DNA of 45,911 bases from Clostridia bacterium (lineage in GTDB: Bacteria > Bacillota > Clostridia > Oscillospirales > CAG-272): contig JAFVTS010000014.1 in assembly GCA_017503105.1 (NCBI GenBank), positions 82,032 to 127,942 of the forward strand. The letters are read 5' to 3'. The translations under genes were made by a program, and so were the position numbers. The notes below the pieces were generated by a model. The model saw only the letters and a list, made by a program, of their open reading frames with translations. It was not told where the DNA came from and searched no databases. Below are positions 22,760-32,480 of this stretch, piece by piece (position 1 is the stretch's first letter; each line of letters begins with the position of its first letter).

Positions 22760-25700
22760 ATGGGTAAGAGCATCTACACTTACTATAAAGAACGCTTAGT
22801 CGAGATCAGCGGCAGCAGCAAATGCCTTTACTTAAAAAACGTAACCAAAAAAAGCGCCTACGACCTCGGTCACATACTTGAAGGGCGCGACTCGAAGATC
22901 ACGGAATTCACCGATTTTATTTTCTCGGGAAAAAACGAGCCTTTTACGCTTATACAAAAGAGCGAGTTTGCCGCTCTTGTAAAAAATCTTACGGTAACGC
23001 CTCACATAAAGGAGATCCCCGACGGCGTCAAGCTCACGGGTGAAGAGCTCGAAGCTCTCGTCAAGAAAAACCAAAAGGCTATTGACAACGCCGAAGAAAA
23101 AGCCATAGAAAACGAATTAGACCGCATCAAGGAGCTTAAGCGCGAAGCGGAAGGAACGGAGCGCGAAACGGGCAGGCACGAGCTCTTTATCGGCTATCCG
23201 TTCGTTTTCGGTTGCATTCAACAGGGCTCTTCAAAAACTCACGTGAAAGCTCCTCTGTTGCTCTTCCCCGTTGACATCACCGTCCCCGACGGGAACACGG
23301 TAGTTATCAAGCGGAGCGCGGCACAGAAAATTCAGATCAACCCCGCCTTGATATTGGCTTACGCGCAGGCAAAGAAGCAAAACCTCGAGGACACGGAGCT
23401 CGAATTTGACAATATCGACCGCTTCAGGAGCATCAAGGATATAATCGACTATCTTTCCGAGGCTCACGTGCGGATAGATTATCAGTCGGTAAAGAACATC
23501 TTCGCGTACGAAAAATTCAAGGAGCCCGACGACGAGAGAACCGCGCTTGCCGTCAGAAGCGGCGCCGTGATAGGAAGATTCCCTCTCTCAAACTCAATAT
23601 ACAACGATTACACGGAGCTTGAGAAGAAAAATCTCACAAACGACGCCATATGCGAGCTTCTCCGAACCGAGAAGTCGAAAACGCCGTTACCTTTCTTTAA
23701 AAAGCTTTCCGAAAAGAAAAAACCGATCCGCGCGTCCAAAACGACCAACAGCTACGTCGTAAAAATGCTCGACTACGCACAGTCAGAGGTCGTCAAGAAG
23801 GTAGACAAAAACGGAAATATGGTCATCTACGGTCCCCCCGGCACGGGTAAATCGCAAACCATAGTAAACGTAATTACCGACGCTATATGCAAAAACAAAA
23901 AGGTTCTCGTCGTTTCTCAAAAGAGGGCGGCGCTCGACGTCGTTTTCAACCGCCTCGGTCCTCTTAACAAGAAGGCGATGTACATAGTTGACGAGAACAA
24001 GGAGCGCTCGGCTTTTTACGAGCGTTGCCTTACGACCCATCAAAGCATAGAAGCGGCTCGCCCGACCGATCTTGACGCGGTGGAGCGTGAATACAACGAT
24101 ATTGAAGCGAAAATAAACGCCGAGCTTTCCGAGCTTGAGCGAATAAGCGATCTTTTAAACACGAAGCTTGATTTCGGTCTTTCCCTCTCCGAGATGTACG
24201 GCGCGTCTTATATGCTTCCGAAGGACTCCTCGGAGTACGCGCTCTACTCAAAGCTCGCAGAGGACACCGAGCTTCTTTCGCTCCGCTACCCCGAGCTAAA
24301 GGAAGCTCTCTTCGCGATAGGAGCGAAGGACCTTCCCAAGATCTACTACGAGCACGCAAAGGATAGGGAGCGCAACCCCTTAACTTATCTCATTCTGCCA
24401 AGCATCGACCTTCGTACGCTCAGCGAGGTCAAGGCCTTAGTTGAAAACGTCGATTTCAAAAACAAGGCGGCGTTCAATACCGCGGATTACCCCTATTACA
24501 GACAGGTGCTCGCTTACTTCGACCAGATATCCGACCCGAAGAAGCTCGATTCGCTCGTGAAAATGGAGCTGAAGCTTCACGGTGGCGGCGGGCTCTTCTC
24601 GCGCGGCGAGGCGAAGAGGATACGGCAGATGTACCTCGAAACGCACGAGGCAATAAGAGCTTACGTAAAGGAATACGATTTCCTTTTAAGGATAATGACT
24701 CGCGACGGTTATATCGCGATAATCGACAATATCCTGCGCGGAAATTACGCGTATTTCAAGCTCTTAAACGAGGCAATAAACAATTACGTTGCGACGAGGG
24801 ATACGGCGCGCCTTATCTCCGAGCTTGATAAGAACCAGAAGACCGTTCTGAACTTCGCTTATAAGGCATCGACCGACTACGACACGTATTTAAGCGCGAT
24901 AAACAGCCTGATGCTCGTGAGAATATACCACGAGCTCATAGTTTGCGAATCCGAGAGCTGTGACGAGTTTGCGAGAATGATGGACTACGAGAACATCACC
25001 TCAAGGATTATGAAATTAAAAGAAGAACAGCTTGGAATCGCGAGCAAGCTCTGCGAGTTCAAAAACGACAAGGAATATCTTGAGCTTTACAAAAATGCGG
25101 AGAACAACAAAGATTTCCTCTATCAGATCTCAAAGAAGCAAAAGTATTGGCCGATAAGAAAGACCGTCGAGGTCTACCGTGATTTTATGCTTTCGCTCTT
25201 CCCCTGCTGGCTTCTTTCTCCGGAGAACGTTTCAAGCATTCTTCCGCTTGAGAGAAATATGTTCGACGTCGTCATTTTCGACGAGGCGTCGCAGGTGTTT
25301 ATCGAAAGCACCATTCCCACGATATTCAGAGGAAAGAACATAGTCGTCGCGGGTGACTCAAAGCAGCTGCGCCCGTCCTCTACGTTTATGAAGCGATATC
25401 TCGGTCAGGATCCCGACGCGGAGGACGATTATTCCGTCCAGGCGGCACTTGAAGTCGAAAGCTTACTTGACCTTGCCGTGGCGAGGTACGAAAGCGCAAA
25501 TCTTACGTATCACTACCGCTCAAGGAGCCAAGAGCTTATAGACTTCTCAAACTACGCGTTCTATTCAACCGACCTCAGAGTCGCGCCGAACGTAACGAAG
25601 AATCTTACGAGCAGACCCATCGAAAGATACAAGGTCAACGGAAAATGGATAGATCGCAAGAACCTTCAAGAGGCAAAGAAGATAACCGAGCTCTTGATGA

Positions 25701-26659
25701 ATATATTCAAAACCAGAAAGCGTAACGAGAGCATCGGTATAATTACCTTCAACAGCGATCAGCAGGCGTGCATTGCCGATACCATCGACAGCGAGGCTGC
25801 AAAAAATCCCGAATTCCGCTCCTTTATTCAAAAGGAAATGCGCCGATTTGAAAACGGAGAGGACACGAGCCTGTTCATAAAGAACCTTGAAAACGTTCAG
25901 GGTGACGAGCGCGACATCATTATCTTCTCTATCGCGTACGCACCGAACGAGCTTGGCAAGCTGTACACGAACTTCGGTGCTCTTTCCACCGAAGGCGGCG
26001 AAAACAGACTTAACGTCGCTATCACGCGAGCAAAGTCCAAGATCATCCTCGTCACGAGCATTGAGCCCGAGGAGCTTAAGGTCGAGGGCTCAAAGAACCT
26101 CGGTCCTAAGCTTTTAAAGAATTACCTTGCTTACGTCAGAGCCGTTTCGGACGGAAACGAGGAGGATATGAACGCTGTCCTTGCCGAGCTTGACGAATCG
26201 GAGGCGCGTGCGTCCGAGCATATCCCCACGGGCAAGAGCACCGAGGAGCAGATCAAGGACCGCCTTGAGAAGCTCGGATACACCGTCGTAACAAATCTCG
26301 GAAACCGCAACAACAGGATCTCCCTTGCGGTTTACGACGAGCCGACGGACAGATACCTCGTCGGAGTTGAGCTTGATAAGGACGCGTTTAAGTCGTCCGA
26401 CTCCTGCCTTGAGCGTGACGTGTATAAGCCGAAATTCCTCGAATCCCGCGGTTGGACCATAGTAAGAGTCTGGTGCCGCGATTGGTGGATATCTCCGACG
26501 AGAGTAGTTAAGCTTATCACGACCCTTGCCGAGGAAAACAGGAAGAGGCTCACAGAAGACCCGAAAAAGCCGAAAAGCGGCAAAGACGGCGCGGATAAAG
26601 ACACCGAGAAAAAGCCTCGGACTCGCTCGTCAAAGGCTCCTGCTGCCACTCAAGGATAA
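22760..26659 (+). CDS. SF1 helicase with C-terminal PD-(D/E)XK-like domain
   Basis: A 1299-residue protein. An N-terminal region of about 350 residues (YYKERLVEISGSSKCLYLKN) precedes a superfamily 1 helicase: Walker A GPPGTGKSQ at 358-366, Walker B DEAS at 841-844, GDSKQLRPSS from 865, then VQGDERD and NVAITRAK in the second RecA-like domain. A long insert with charged helices separates motif I from motif II. The last 120 residues resemble the Vsr-like MTES_1575 nuclease fold (VGVELD at 1201-1206, ERDVYKPKFLESRGW), ending in a lysine-rich tail. The start at 22760 is chosen because upstream codons lack homology and GAAAGGA is 11 bases before it. Such helicase-nuclease single proteins (compare Hhe) act in phage defence; that role here is inference. 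Confidence 0.85.
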   Translation: MGKSIYTYYKERLVEISGSSKCLYLKNVTKKSAYDLGHILEGRDSKITEFTDFIFSGKNEPFTLIQKSEFAALVKNLTVTPHIKEIPDGVKLTGEELEALVKKNQKAIDNAEEKAIENELDRIKELKREAEGTERETGRHELFIGYPFVFGCIQQGSSKTHVKAPLLLFPVDITVPDGNTVVIKRSAAQKIQINPALILAYAQAKKQNLEDTELEFDNIDRFRSIKDIIDYLSEAHVRIDYQSVKNIFAYEKFKEPDDERTALAVRSGAVIGRFPLSNSIYNDYTELEKKNLTNDAICELLRTEKSKTPLPFFKKLSEKKKPIRASKTTNSYVVKMLDYAQSEVVKKVDKNGNMVIYGPPGTGKSQTIVNVITDAICKNKKVLVVSQKRAALDVVFNRLGPLNKKAMYIVDENKERSAFYERCLTTHQSIEAARPTDLDAVEREYNDIEAKINAELSELERISDLLNTKLDFGLSLSEMYGASYMLPKDSSEYALYSKLAEDTELLSLRYPELKEALFAIGAKDLPKIYYEHAKDRERNPLTYLILPSIDLRTLSEVKALVENVDFKNKAAFNTADYPYYRQVLAYFDQISDPKKLDSLVKMELKLHGGGGLFSRGEAKRIRQMYLETHEAIRAYVKEYDFLLRIMTRDGYIAIIDNILRGNYAYFKLLNEAINNYVATRDTARLISELDKNQKTVLNFAYKASTDYDTYLSAINSLMLVRIYHELIVCESESCDEFARMMDYENITSRIMKLKEEQLGIASKLCEFKNDKEYLELYKNAENNKDFLYQISKKQKYWPIRKTVEVYRDFMLSLFPCWLLSPENVSSILPLERNMFDVVIFDEASQVFIESTIPTIFRGKNIVVAGDSKQLRPSSTFMKRYLGQDPDAEDDYSVQAALEVESLLDLAVARYESANLTYHYRSRSQELIDFSNYAFYSTDLRVAPNVTKNLTSRPIERYKVNGKWIDRKNLQEAKKITELLMNIFKTRKRNESIGIITFNSDQQACIADTIDSEAAKNPEFRSFIQKEMRRFENGEDTSLFIKNLENVQGDERDIIIFSIAYAPNELGKLYTNFGALSTEGGENRLNVAITRAKSKIILVTSIEPEELKVEGSKNLGPKLLKNYLAYVRAVSDGNEEDMNAVLAELDESEARASEHIPTGKSTEEQIKDRLEKLGYTVVTNLGNRNNRISLAVYDEPTDRYLVGVELDKDAFKSSDSCLERDVYKPKFLESRGWTIVRVWCRDWWISPTRVVKLITTLAEENRKRLTEDPKKPKSGKDGADKDTEKKPRTRSSKAPAATQG

Positions 26660-26687
26660 TAAATTAACAAAAAATACATCAATTGCC

Positions 26688-26716
26688 TTGAATTTTTCAA
26701 AATAATGATGTATAAT
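26688..26716 (+). promoter_or_regulatory. Promoter of yajC
   Basis: TTGAAT (26688-26693), 17 bp, TATAAT (26711-26716), 39 bp before the start codon. Confidence 0.8.
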
Positions 26717-26755
26717 ATTATAGTATTCAATTAACAAAAGAAAGGTAACGAAAAA

Positions 26756-27124
26756 ATGTTCAATTTTGCACTTAACACGCAAGCCGCATCGGCGAGCAGC
26801 CTCGTCTTCCCCATCGTTATGATCGTGCTGCTCATCGGTATGTTCTGGTTTACATCCCGTTCGAACAAAAAGAGAGCAAGACAGGAGCAGGAGATGCGCG
26901 ATTCGCTCGCCATCGGAGACGAGGTAACGACCATCGGCGGTATTATCGGTAAGGTCGTTTCCGTAAAGGACGAAACCTTCGTGCTTGAGACCACCAAGGA
27001 TTGCACGAGGATCCGTTTCCTCAAGGGTGCTATAAGAAGCGTAGACGTCAAGGCAGAGGATATCGCCGCGGCTGTCGCTGAAGCAAACGCAGAGGAAGCA
27101 AAGGACAAGGAAGAGTCCAAATAA
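26756..27124 (+). CDS. yajC: Preprotein translocase subunit YajC
   Basis: A 122-residue single-pass membrane protein that accompanies SecDF. One N-terminal membrane helix (LVFPIVMIVLLIGMFWF) precedes the conserved cytosolic part (SLAIGDEVTTIGGIIGKVVS) and an Ala/Glu-rich acidic tail. AAAGGTAA lies about 9 bases before the ATG. Followed by a strong hairpin and a TIGR04086 membrane gene, a pairing seen in other Firmicutes. Confidence 0.95.
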   Translation: MFNFALNTQAASASSLVFPIVMIVLLIGMFWFTSRSNKKRARQEQEMRDSLAIGDEVTTIGGIIGKVVSVKDETFVLETTKDCTRIRFLKGAIRSVDVKAEDIAAAVAEANAEEAKDKEESK

Positions 27125-27134
27125 ATCTGTCATA

Positions 27135-27190
27135 AAAAAACAAGCCTTCGAATAAGCTTAAGTAAAAAGACTTATTCGGAGGCTTGTTTT
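27135..27190 (+). terminator. Terminator-like hairpin that includes the next gene's ribosome binding site
   Basis: A 20-bp stem (27137-27156 with 27171-27190, one G-U pair), 14-base loop, ending in TTTT directly before the ATG at 27191. The GGAGG at 27178-27182, 8 bases before that ATG, is fully paired in the stem. The element may end yajC transcription and also shut off translation of any read-through RNA. Confidence 0.8.
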
Positions 27191-27595
27191 ATGAAAAAAC
27201 GCAAATCCCCGCAAAAGAAAAGCACGGGCGTTATCTCGCTTTTACTCGGTATACTCGTGAATACCGTTACGCTTATATCGACGGCTCTGGTATTTTCCGT
27301 CATAGCTTACGCCACGGGAGATCCGCTTGGGGTAGAAAAGCCGATTTCCCTCGCGGCGCTTCTGACGGGCGGCGCGATTTCGGGCTTCATCGTGGCAAAG
27401 AAAAGCGAAAAGTCGTATACCCCCGCCCTGTCCTTAGCGGCAAGCGCGCTTTTGTTCTTGCTTTTGGGAATAATAATATCGGGCGGCGCGCCAAAGCTCG
27501 GAAGCGTTATAAATCTTGCTATATACGTTGCCGTCGGCACGGTGTCGTCAAAGCTCGGGACCCTGAGCTTCGGAAAAAAGAGGTTCAGACGTTAG
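27191..27595 (+). CDS. TIGR04086 family membrane protein (YrzE-like)
   Basis: A 134-residue protein with four predicted membrane helices (LLGILVNTVTLISTALVFSV; LAALLTGGAISGFIVAKKS; two more) and basic ends, matching the TIGR04086 family, a small membrane protein of unknown function often beside yajC. Its only ribosome binding site sits inside the preceding hairpin and no separate promoter is evident, so expression probably depends on read-through and hairpin opening. Its end overlaps the convergent kinase gene by 11 bp. Confidence 0.75.
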   Translation: MKKRKSPQKKSTGVISLLLGILVNTVTLISTALVFSVIAYATGDPLGVEKPISLAALLTGGAISGFIVAKKSEKSYTPALSLAASALLFLLLGIIISGGAPKLGSVINLAIYVAVGTVSSKLGTLSFGKKRFRR

Positions 27596-28421
27596 AGAGC
27601 CTTTTTATGTACATAGGAAGCGCCTCTTCGAAATTCACTCCGTAGAAGCGCGCCTCGGGGTCGCGGAGAGTGTATCTCATACATTCAAGCGTGAAATCGA
27701 CGGCAAGCGAAAGGGCGTCTTCGATGGAGGCGCCTCGCATATGTGCGCCAACGGCGGCAGAGGCAAAAACGTCACCCGTGCCGTGGAAGGAGGCGGGAAG
27801 CTTTTCGTTAAAGTAGGAGAAATAGCTTCCGTCCTCGGAATTATAAGCGTAAACGCCTATTTTCGAATCGTCGAAGCTGACGCCCGTGAGAGCCGCGCGC
27901 TTACAGCCAAGGCCCGTAAGACGCTTAAGGACGTCCTTGATATAATCCTCGTCGTATTTCTCGACGTAAGGTATTCCGAGCATAAAGCTCGCCTCGGTGA
28001 GATTTGGGATTATCAGATCCGCCTTCGACACCAAGGACGCCATATGGCTCGGAAAATCGGGGGAAAATCCGTGATAAAGCTTACCGTTGTCCGCCATAGC
28101 GGGATCTATGACGACGACGGTATTTTCCTTTTTGTGCGTGTCTATAAATTCCCCGACAAGACGTATTTGCTCGTAAGAGCCGAGATACCCCGTGTATATC
28201 GCGTCAAAGTCTATGGAAAGCTCCGAGAAAACGTCGGAGACCTTTTTTATTTCATCCGTAAGATCGAGAAAGGTGAATTTCGGAAACGCCGTGTGCGTAG
28301 ATAACACGGACGTAGGAAGAACGCTCGCCTCGACGCCTGCCGCCGAAATTATGGGCAAAGCAACGGTGAGCGAGCACTTTCCTACGCACGAAATATCCTG
28401 AACGGTAATTATTCTCTTCAT
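27585..28421 (-). CDS. Pyridoxal/pyridoxamine kinase (PfkB/ribokinase superfamily)
   Basis: A 278-residue ATP-dependent kinase that phosphorylates B6 vitamers in salvage of pyridoxal phosphate. The N-terminus VQDISCVGKCSLTVALPIIS and TSVLSTHTAFP match pyridoxamine kinases; NLTEASFMLGIPY and the catalytic GTGDVFASA are the ATP-site motifs. 22 bp after murA, so last gene of the ABC-DUF3810-murA operon. A vitamin-like ECF S component elsewhere in the window (5781-6317) might supply a substrate, but that link is speculative. Confidence 0.92.
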   Translation of the reverse strand: MKRIITVQDISCVGKCSLTVALPIISAAGVEASVLPTSVLSTHTAFPKFTFLDLTDEIKKVSDVFSELSIDFDAIYTGYLGSYEQIRLVGEFIDTHKKENTVVVIDPAMADNGKLYHGFSPDFPSHMASLVSKADLIIPNLTEASFMLGIPYVEKYDEDYIKDVLKRLTGLGCKRAALTGVSFDDSKIGVYAYNSEDGSYFSYFNEKLPASFHGTGDVFASAAVGAHMRGASIEDALSLAVDFTLECMRYTLRDPEARFYGVNFEEALPMYIKRLSNV

Positions 28422-28443
28422 TATTTTTTATATTCCTTCGTAA

Positions 28444-29664
28444 TTATTTTTCAATTATATCGGCACCGACGGCGCTGAGCTTCTTCACAAGGTCGGAGTA
28501 GCCCCTTTTTATAAGATGTGCCGAGCTTATAACGCTCTCCCCCTCCGAAATAAGAGCGGGAAACAGAAGCGCCGCACCGCCCCTGAGATCGACGGCCTCC
28601 GCCCGTGCGCGGCTGAATTTCGACGGCAGAACTCTGACGCCCGACGGTATATTTTCCGAAAGGACGCCGAAGCGTCCAAGCTCCGACGCGTAGCCGAAGC
28701 GCCTCGGAAAAACCGAATCCCTTACCTCGCCGCCAAGAAAACGGGCGAGCACGGGAACGGTCAGGGGCTGAAGGTCCGTGGCAAGCCCCGGGTAAGGCTC
28801 GGCGAAAAACGAACAGGGCGAGCGCAGCTCACCGAAAAGCCTGAAGCCGCCGCCCTCCTCCGCAATTTCGGCTCCCGCGTCCATAAGAGGCGCAAGAAGC
28901 GGCGTAAGCTCGCCGGAAGGGGTTCCCTTCACCGTGATGTTTCCGCCGCTTGCGAGTGACAGAAGAGCAAAGGTTCCCGTTTCTATCGGGTCGGGCGGAA
29001 TAACGGCGTGTGCGGAGGTAAGTTCCCTGCCCTCGACCGTTATTTTCTCTCGGGAAAATTCGATCTTCGCTCCCGCTGATGAAAGAAATTCCGCAAGAGT
29101 CTTTATATGCGGCTCTCTGGCGTAGCCGTATATTTCCGTTAAGACGGGCAAGGACGACGCGAGAATGAGCGCGTTTGCCGTAGCGCCGACGGATACTTTT
29201 TTGAAAAAGACCGCAGAGCTTTTCGGCTTTGACATACGGAAAAGCGAGCCGTCTGCAAAGGCGCCCATACACCGTGCGGCGTAAAGGTGTAGGTCTATCG
29301 GTCTTGGCTCGAAATTACAGCCGCCGAAGGACGAGATCTCCGTTTTACCGAACCTGGCAAGCTCCGCACCGATAAGATACGTAGACGCCCTTATCGCAAG
29401 AGCCGCTGACGGCGTCGGCGGTCTGTAAGAAAGCTCGGAGGCGTCAACCGTCAAGGTAGTTCCCGAGCGATCTATAAGAGCACCAAGCTCTTCAAGAAGA
29501 AAAACCGCCGTTTCTACGTCGCTGATATCGGGCACGTTTTCTATGACCGATACGCCCTTGACGGTGGCGGCGGCAAATATTATCGGAAGAACGGCGTTTT
29601 TTGAGCCGCCGACGGCAACAGTTCCGAAAAGAGGTCTGCCACCGTGAATAACGAAGTCGGACAT
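28444..29664 (-). CDS. murA: UDP-N-acetylglucosamine 1-carboxyvinyltransferase
   Basis: A 406-residue enolpyruvyl transferase of the first step of peptidoglycan synthesis. N-terminal GGSKNAVLPII carries the conserved Lys-Asn pair; the active-site cysteine (Cys115 equivalent, target of fosfomycin) is kept in SSFGGCNFEPRPIDLHL, although the usual AIG after it is NFE; ATDLQPLTVP is the C-terminal aspartate loop. Slightly shorter than typical 415-435-residue MurA. It could be the second MurA paralogue common in Firmicutes. GAGAGGAAG lies before the ATG. Confidence 0.9.
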   Translation of the reverse strand: MSDFVIHGGRPLFGTVAVGGSKNAVLPIIFAAATVKGVSVIENVPDISDVETAVFLLEELGALIDRSGTTLTVDASELSYRPPTPSAALAIRASTYLIGAELARFGKTEISSFGGCNFEPRPIDLHLYAARCMGAFADGSLFRMSKPKSSAVFFKKVSVGATANALILASSLPVLTEIYGYAREPHIKTLAEFLSSAGAKIEFSREKITVEGRELTSAHAVIPPDPIETGTFALLSLASGGNITVKGTPSGELTPLLAPLMDAGAEIAEEGGGFRLFGELRSPCSFFAEPYPGLATDLQPLTVPVLARFLGGEVRDSVFPRRFGYASELGRFGVLSENIPSGVRVLPSKFSRARAEAVDLRGGAALLFPALISEGESVISSAHLIKRGYSDLVKKLSAVGADIIEK

Positions 29665-29758
29665 AACGTACTTCCTCTCAAAAAGTAAAAGGTATAGTAC
29701 ATTATATTCCGCGGCGGCGTTTTTTGTGATATTAAAGGCTTACGCCCGTCATTTGAGC

Positions 29759-30862
29759 TTATTCCGAAAAAGCCTCGTAGTAAGCGACCGTCAGCCTGAC
29801 GGATAAGCTGTAGCTCACCCTTCCAGGAGTTCCGTTCATCTGAAGATACGCGTCGTTTGCGCTTGAAACTACCTCGCCAAGCTTACTGTCTCTGTACTTT
29901 TTCGAATGCTCGTTCGACGCTGATATATCACGGAACGCGGCGTCCGAGAGCTTCGAATGAACTCTTGCGAAAGCCTGACTGTCGGTTTTGTACAGCGCCG
30001 AGACGGTGTATTCGTACATATTCAGATATCCGCTGTAACGGACGTAAGGGTCGGACGAGCGGATGCAGACCGCAAACGCAAGGAAGTTTGCCTCATCCTC
30101 ACGTATTATACCGCGCTGATGAGCAAATTCGTGCGCTACGGTAAACGGAACGGTGTAATCGGGATAGCCGTCGTTTATATTGCTCTCCCCCGTAAAGAAG
30201 GTGTATATTCCGAGAAGATGCGAAGAGGACATTACCTCGTCAAACATCATAGGCTTTGCGCGCGTGTAAAAATTAAAAGGAAAGCCGTATTCGTCCTCAA
30301 ATGTGCCGTAAGCGTCTGTGACGAGCTGACTTATCTCGGAAAAAGAGAGCTCCGTTTCCGATGCCTTTTCCGAGGAAAGAGATAATTCGCTCGCGAGTGA
30401 ATTTACCTCATCGCGCAGAATCAAGGACGTTTTTTCAAGGCTCACCGAGTCCACCTCTACCTCGGATATCTGCATCCGCTCGGCTATACCCGTCGTATGA
30501 TACGGAACGCCGAGGGCAAAGACGAAGCCCGAGAAGATAAACGCGGGAACGGCGAGGGTCGCGAACAAAAAGCGCACGGCAGAAAGACGCGTTCTTACTT
30601 TTTTGAACATATAGATGAAAAGCAAGACGAGCGCCACGGGAATAAGGCACACCAGCACCTCAAAAAGCGAAAAAGGAAACGGAGAGGACAAGACGGACAT
30701 CAATACCCTGAACGCCGTTGAAACGGTCGAATTTACGGCGTCTGCAAACGGCGTTATATAAACCGAGAGCGTAAGCACAAGAGCTGAGAGGGCGGCTGTG
30801 ACAAACGCCGCCTGTGCCGTTTTGGGGATATATTTTTTTATAAAATCTATTATTTTTTTCAA
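29759..30862 (-). CDS. DUF3810 membrane-anchored metalloprotease-like protein
   Basis: A 367-residue protein with three N-terminal membrane helices (FVTAALSALVLTLSVYITPF; PFPFSLFEVLVCLIPVALVL; FLFATLAVPAFIFSGFVFAL) and an extracellular domain with HEFAH, the zinc-binding HExxH motif, followed by EDEANFLAF with a possible third ligand. It fits DUF3810. The start is TTG at 30862, with AAGGA 6 bases upstream. 25 bp after the ABC permease. Peptidase activity is predicted from the motif only. Confidence 0.85.
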   Translation of the reverse strand: MKKIIDFIKKYIPKTAQAAFVTAALSALVLTLSVYITPFADAVNSTVSTAFRVLMSVLSSPFPFSLFEVLVCLIPVALVLLFIYMFKKVRTRLSAVRFLFATLAVPAFIFSGFVFALGVPYHTTGIAERMQISEVEVDSVSLEKTSLILRDEVNSLASELSLSSEKASETELSFSEISQLVTDAYGTFEDEYGFPFNFYTRAKPMMFDEVMSSSHLLGIYTFFTGESNINDGYPDYTVPFTVAHEFAHQRGIIREDEANFLAFAVCIRSSDPYVRYSGYLNMYEYTVSALYKTDSQAFARVHSKLSDAAFRDISASNEHSKKYRDSKLGEVVSSANDAYLQMNGTPGRVSYSLSVRLTVAYYEAFSE

Positions 30863-30887
30863 ATCGGATCCTTATTTAACGTTTTAT

Positions 30888-32480
30888 TCAGAACGACTCA
30901 AATCTTTTAGCCGCGTACTTCAAAAGAACGAAGAGGAGGACTCCCGCTATCAGAAGCGAAACGGCAAGCTGAACGAGGACCGCAGCGAAGAATCCCGCAA
31001 CCACCAGAAGCCATATACCGAGTGCCGCAAGACCTATTCCAAGCAAAAGAAGCGATATCATAGTCAAGAAAACGGACAACGAATTCTTTACGACCATAGC
31101 CTCGTTAGTGAACTCGAACTTCGGGAAAAGCACGTTCCAGAGCACCCCGACGAGAGCACCGATAAGGTTTGCCGAGAGGGGCAGTAAAACGTAATACCAT
31201 ACGTGCGCCCACGCACCCGATGCAATAAGGAGCAAAACGGACGATACGAGCGTAAACGGCACCGTTATTACGAGGTGGGCGATGACCTTTGAAAGAAGGA
31301 CCTCACGTCCCCCAATAGGCAACGATCTCGGTATCCAAAGGCTCTTTCCTTCGAGAGAGAGCGAGCAGGACGAGATATATGAAAACGAGGACGTTAAAAT
31401 CAGAGCGGAAACGAGTGCCACGGTGGCAAGCCCTCCCGCGTCCGTATCGAGCTCGTAGGCGAAGACGTCCGCTATCGGCAAAAAGGTCTCTGCTTTAAAC
31501 AAAATATAAGCCGCCGCAAGCATTCCGAAAACGACGCCGAGTGCGGAATTTATCATATAAGCCGCGGACGAGAAGAAGCGCGAGAGCTCCTTTCCGACAA
31601 GCGCCGAGAGCACGGAGCGCGAGCTCATATATTTTTCCTTGTATTCGACCTTTCTCTCTCCCCTGTTCATAACGGCTATCTTATCAAATTTCACAGCTAT
31701 CACGAGCACGGTGAGCACCGCAGAGGCAATAGAGATAAGAGCAAGCAGAAGGAGCGGCAGGGGCTTGAGCAACGCCGCCTCACCGATAGCGCGAATAAGC
31801 GCGAAGCGTCCGACACTCTGGGCGGCGCTGCCCATATGCGTGAGCATAGAGTCCATTCCGTCCATCAAAGCGCCGTAACCGTACATATACGCCGCAAAGA
31901 AGGCAAGGAAGAAGATCACGGAGAAGAAGGTCTTGTTCTTCATTCTGGATGACAGCAGAGATACCGCAAATCCGACAAGGCACGAAAGAGCCGTCGGCAA
32001 AAGCGGAATGATGAAGAATAAAAGAATTCCCCCGATGATGCCGCGGAGCGAGCCGCCAAACGCCGCGTAAACCGTGACAGCGGGCGCAAAGACGATGAGC
32101 GACTCTATATAATTCCATATTATTACCGAAAGCACGCGACTCAATACTATCGATATAGGCTTTATCGGCATAGAGAGAAGAAGCTCGTTATCGCGGCACT
32201 CGAAGATCTCCGCCTTCGTCTGGAAAACGCCGAAGATAAAAACGAGAAGAGCGTCAAGACCGACGAACATAAGGAAGTAGAACCAATCCGCGCCGATAGC
32301 AATAAGCACGGGAGCCATAAGAACCGCGACGGACGTGAATATCGAAGCGAACGCGACGAGGACCAGAAGATAGATAAGGACCGTCGGTATCGCTCCGAGC
32401 TTGCTCTTTCTTTTTTGCTCGCTCTTGCCGCCTTGTCCGAAGGATGCAAGGAGGCGGAGCTTTATAAGCTTACTCGTCAT
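30888..32480 (-). CDS. ABC transporter permease (multi-span, about 530 residues)
   Basis: A 530-residue integral membrane protein with about twelve hydrophobic segments, resembling the ABC-2-like permeases paired with single ATPases in Firmicutes. A second copy of the membrane pattern follows residue 320. It starts at 32480 (ATG), because GGAGG is 6 bases upstream and the start overlaps the ATPase stop by 11 bp. Substrate unknown; such pairs often export peptides or lipids or serve in resistance. Confidence 0.85.
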   Translation of the reverse strand: MTSKLIKLRLLASFGQGGKSEQKRKSKLGAIPTVLIYLLVLVAFASIFTSVAVLMAPVLIAIGADWFYFLMFVGLDALLVFIFGVFQTKAEIFECRDNELLLSMPIKPISIVLSRVLSVIIWNYIESLIVFAPAVTVYAAFGGSLRGIIGGILLFFIIPLLPTALSCLVGFAVSLLSSRMKNKTFFSVIFFLAFFAAYMYGYGALMDGMDSMLTHMGSAAQSVGRFALIRAIGEAALLKPLPLLLLALISIASAVLTVLVIAVKFDKIAVMNRGERKVEYKEKYMSSRSVLSALVGKELSRFFSSAAYMINSALGVVFGMLAAAYILFKAETFLPIADVFAYELDTDAGGLATVALVSALILTSSFSYISSCSLSLEGKSLWIPRSLPIGGREVLLSKVIAHLVITVPFTLVSSVLLLIASGAWAHVWYYVLLPLSANLIGALVGVLWNVLFPKFEFTNEAMVVKNSLSVFLTMISLLLLGIGLAALGIWLLVVAGFFAAVLVQLAVSLLIAGVLLFVLLKYAAKRFESF

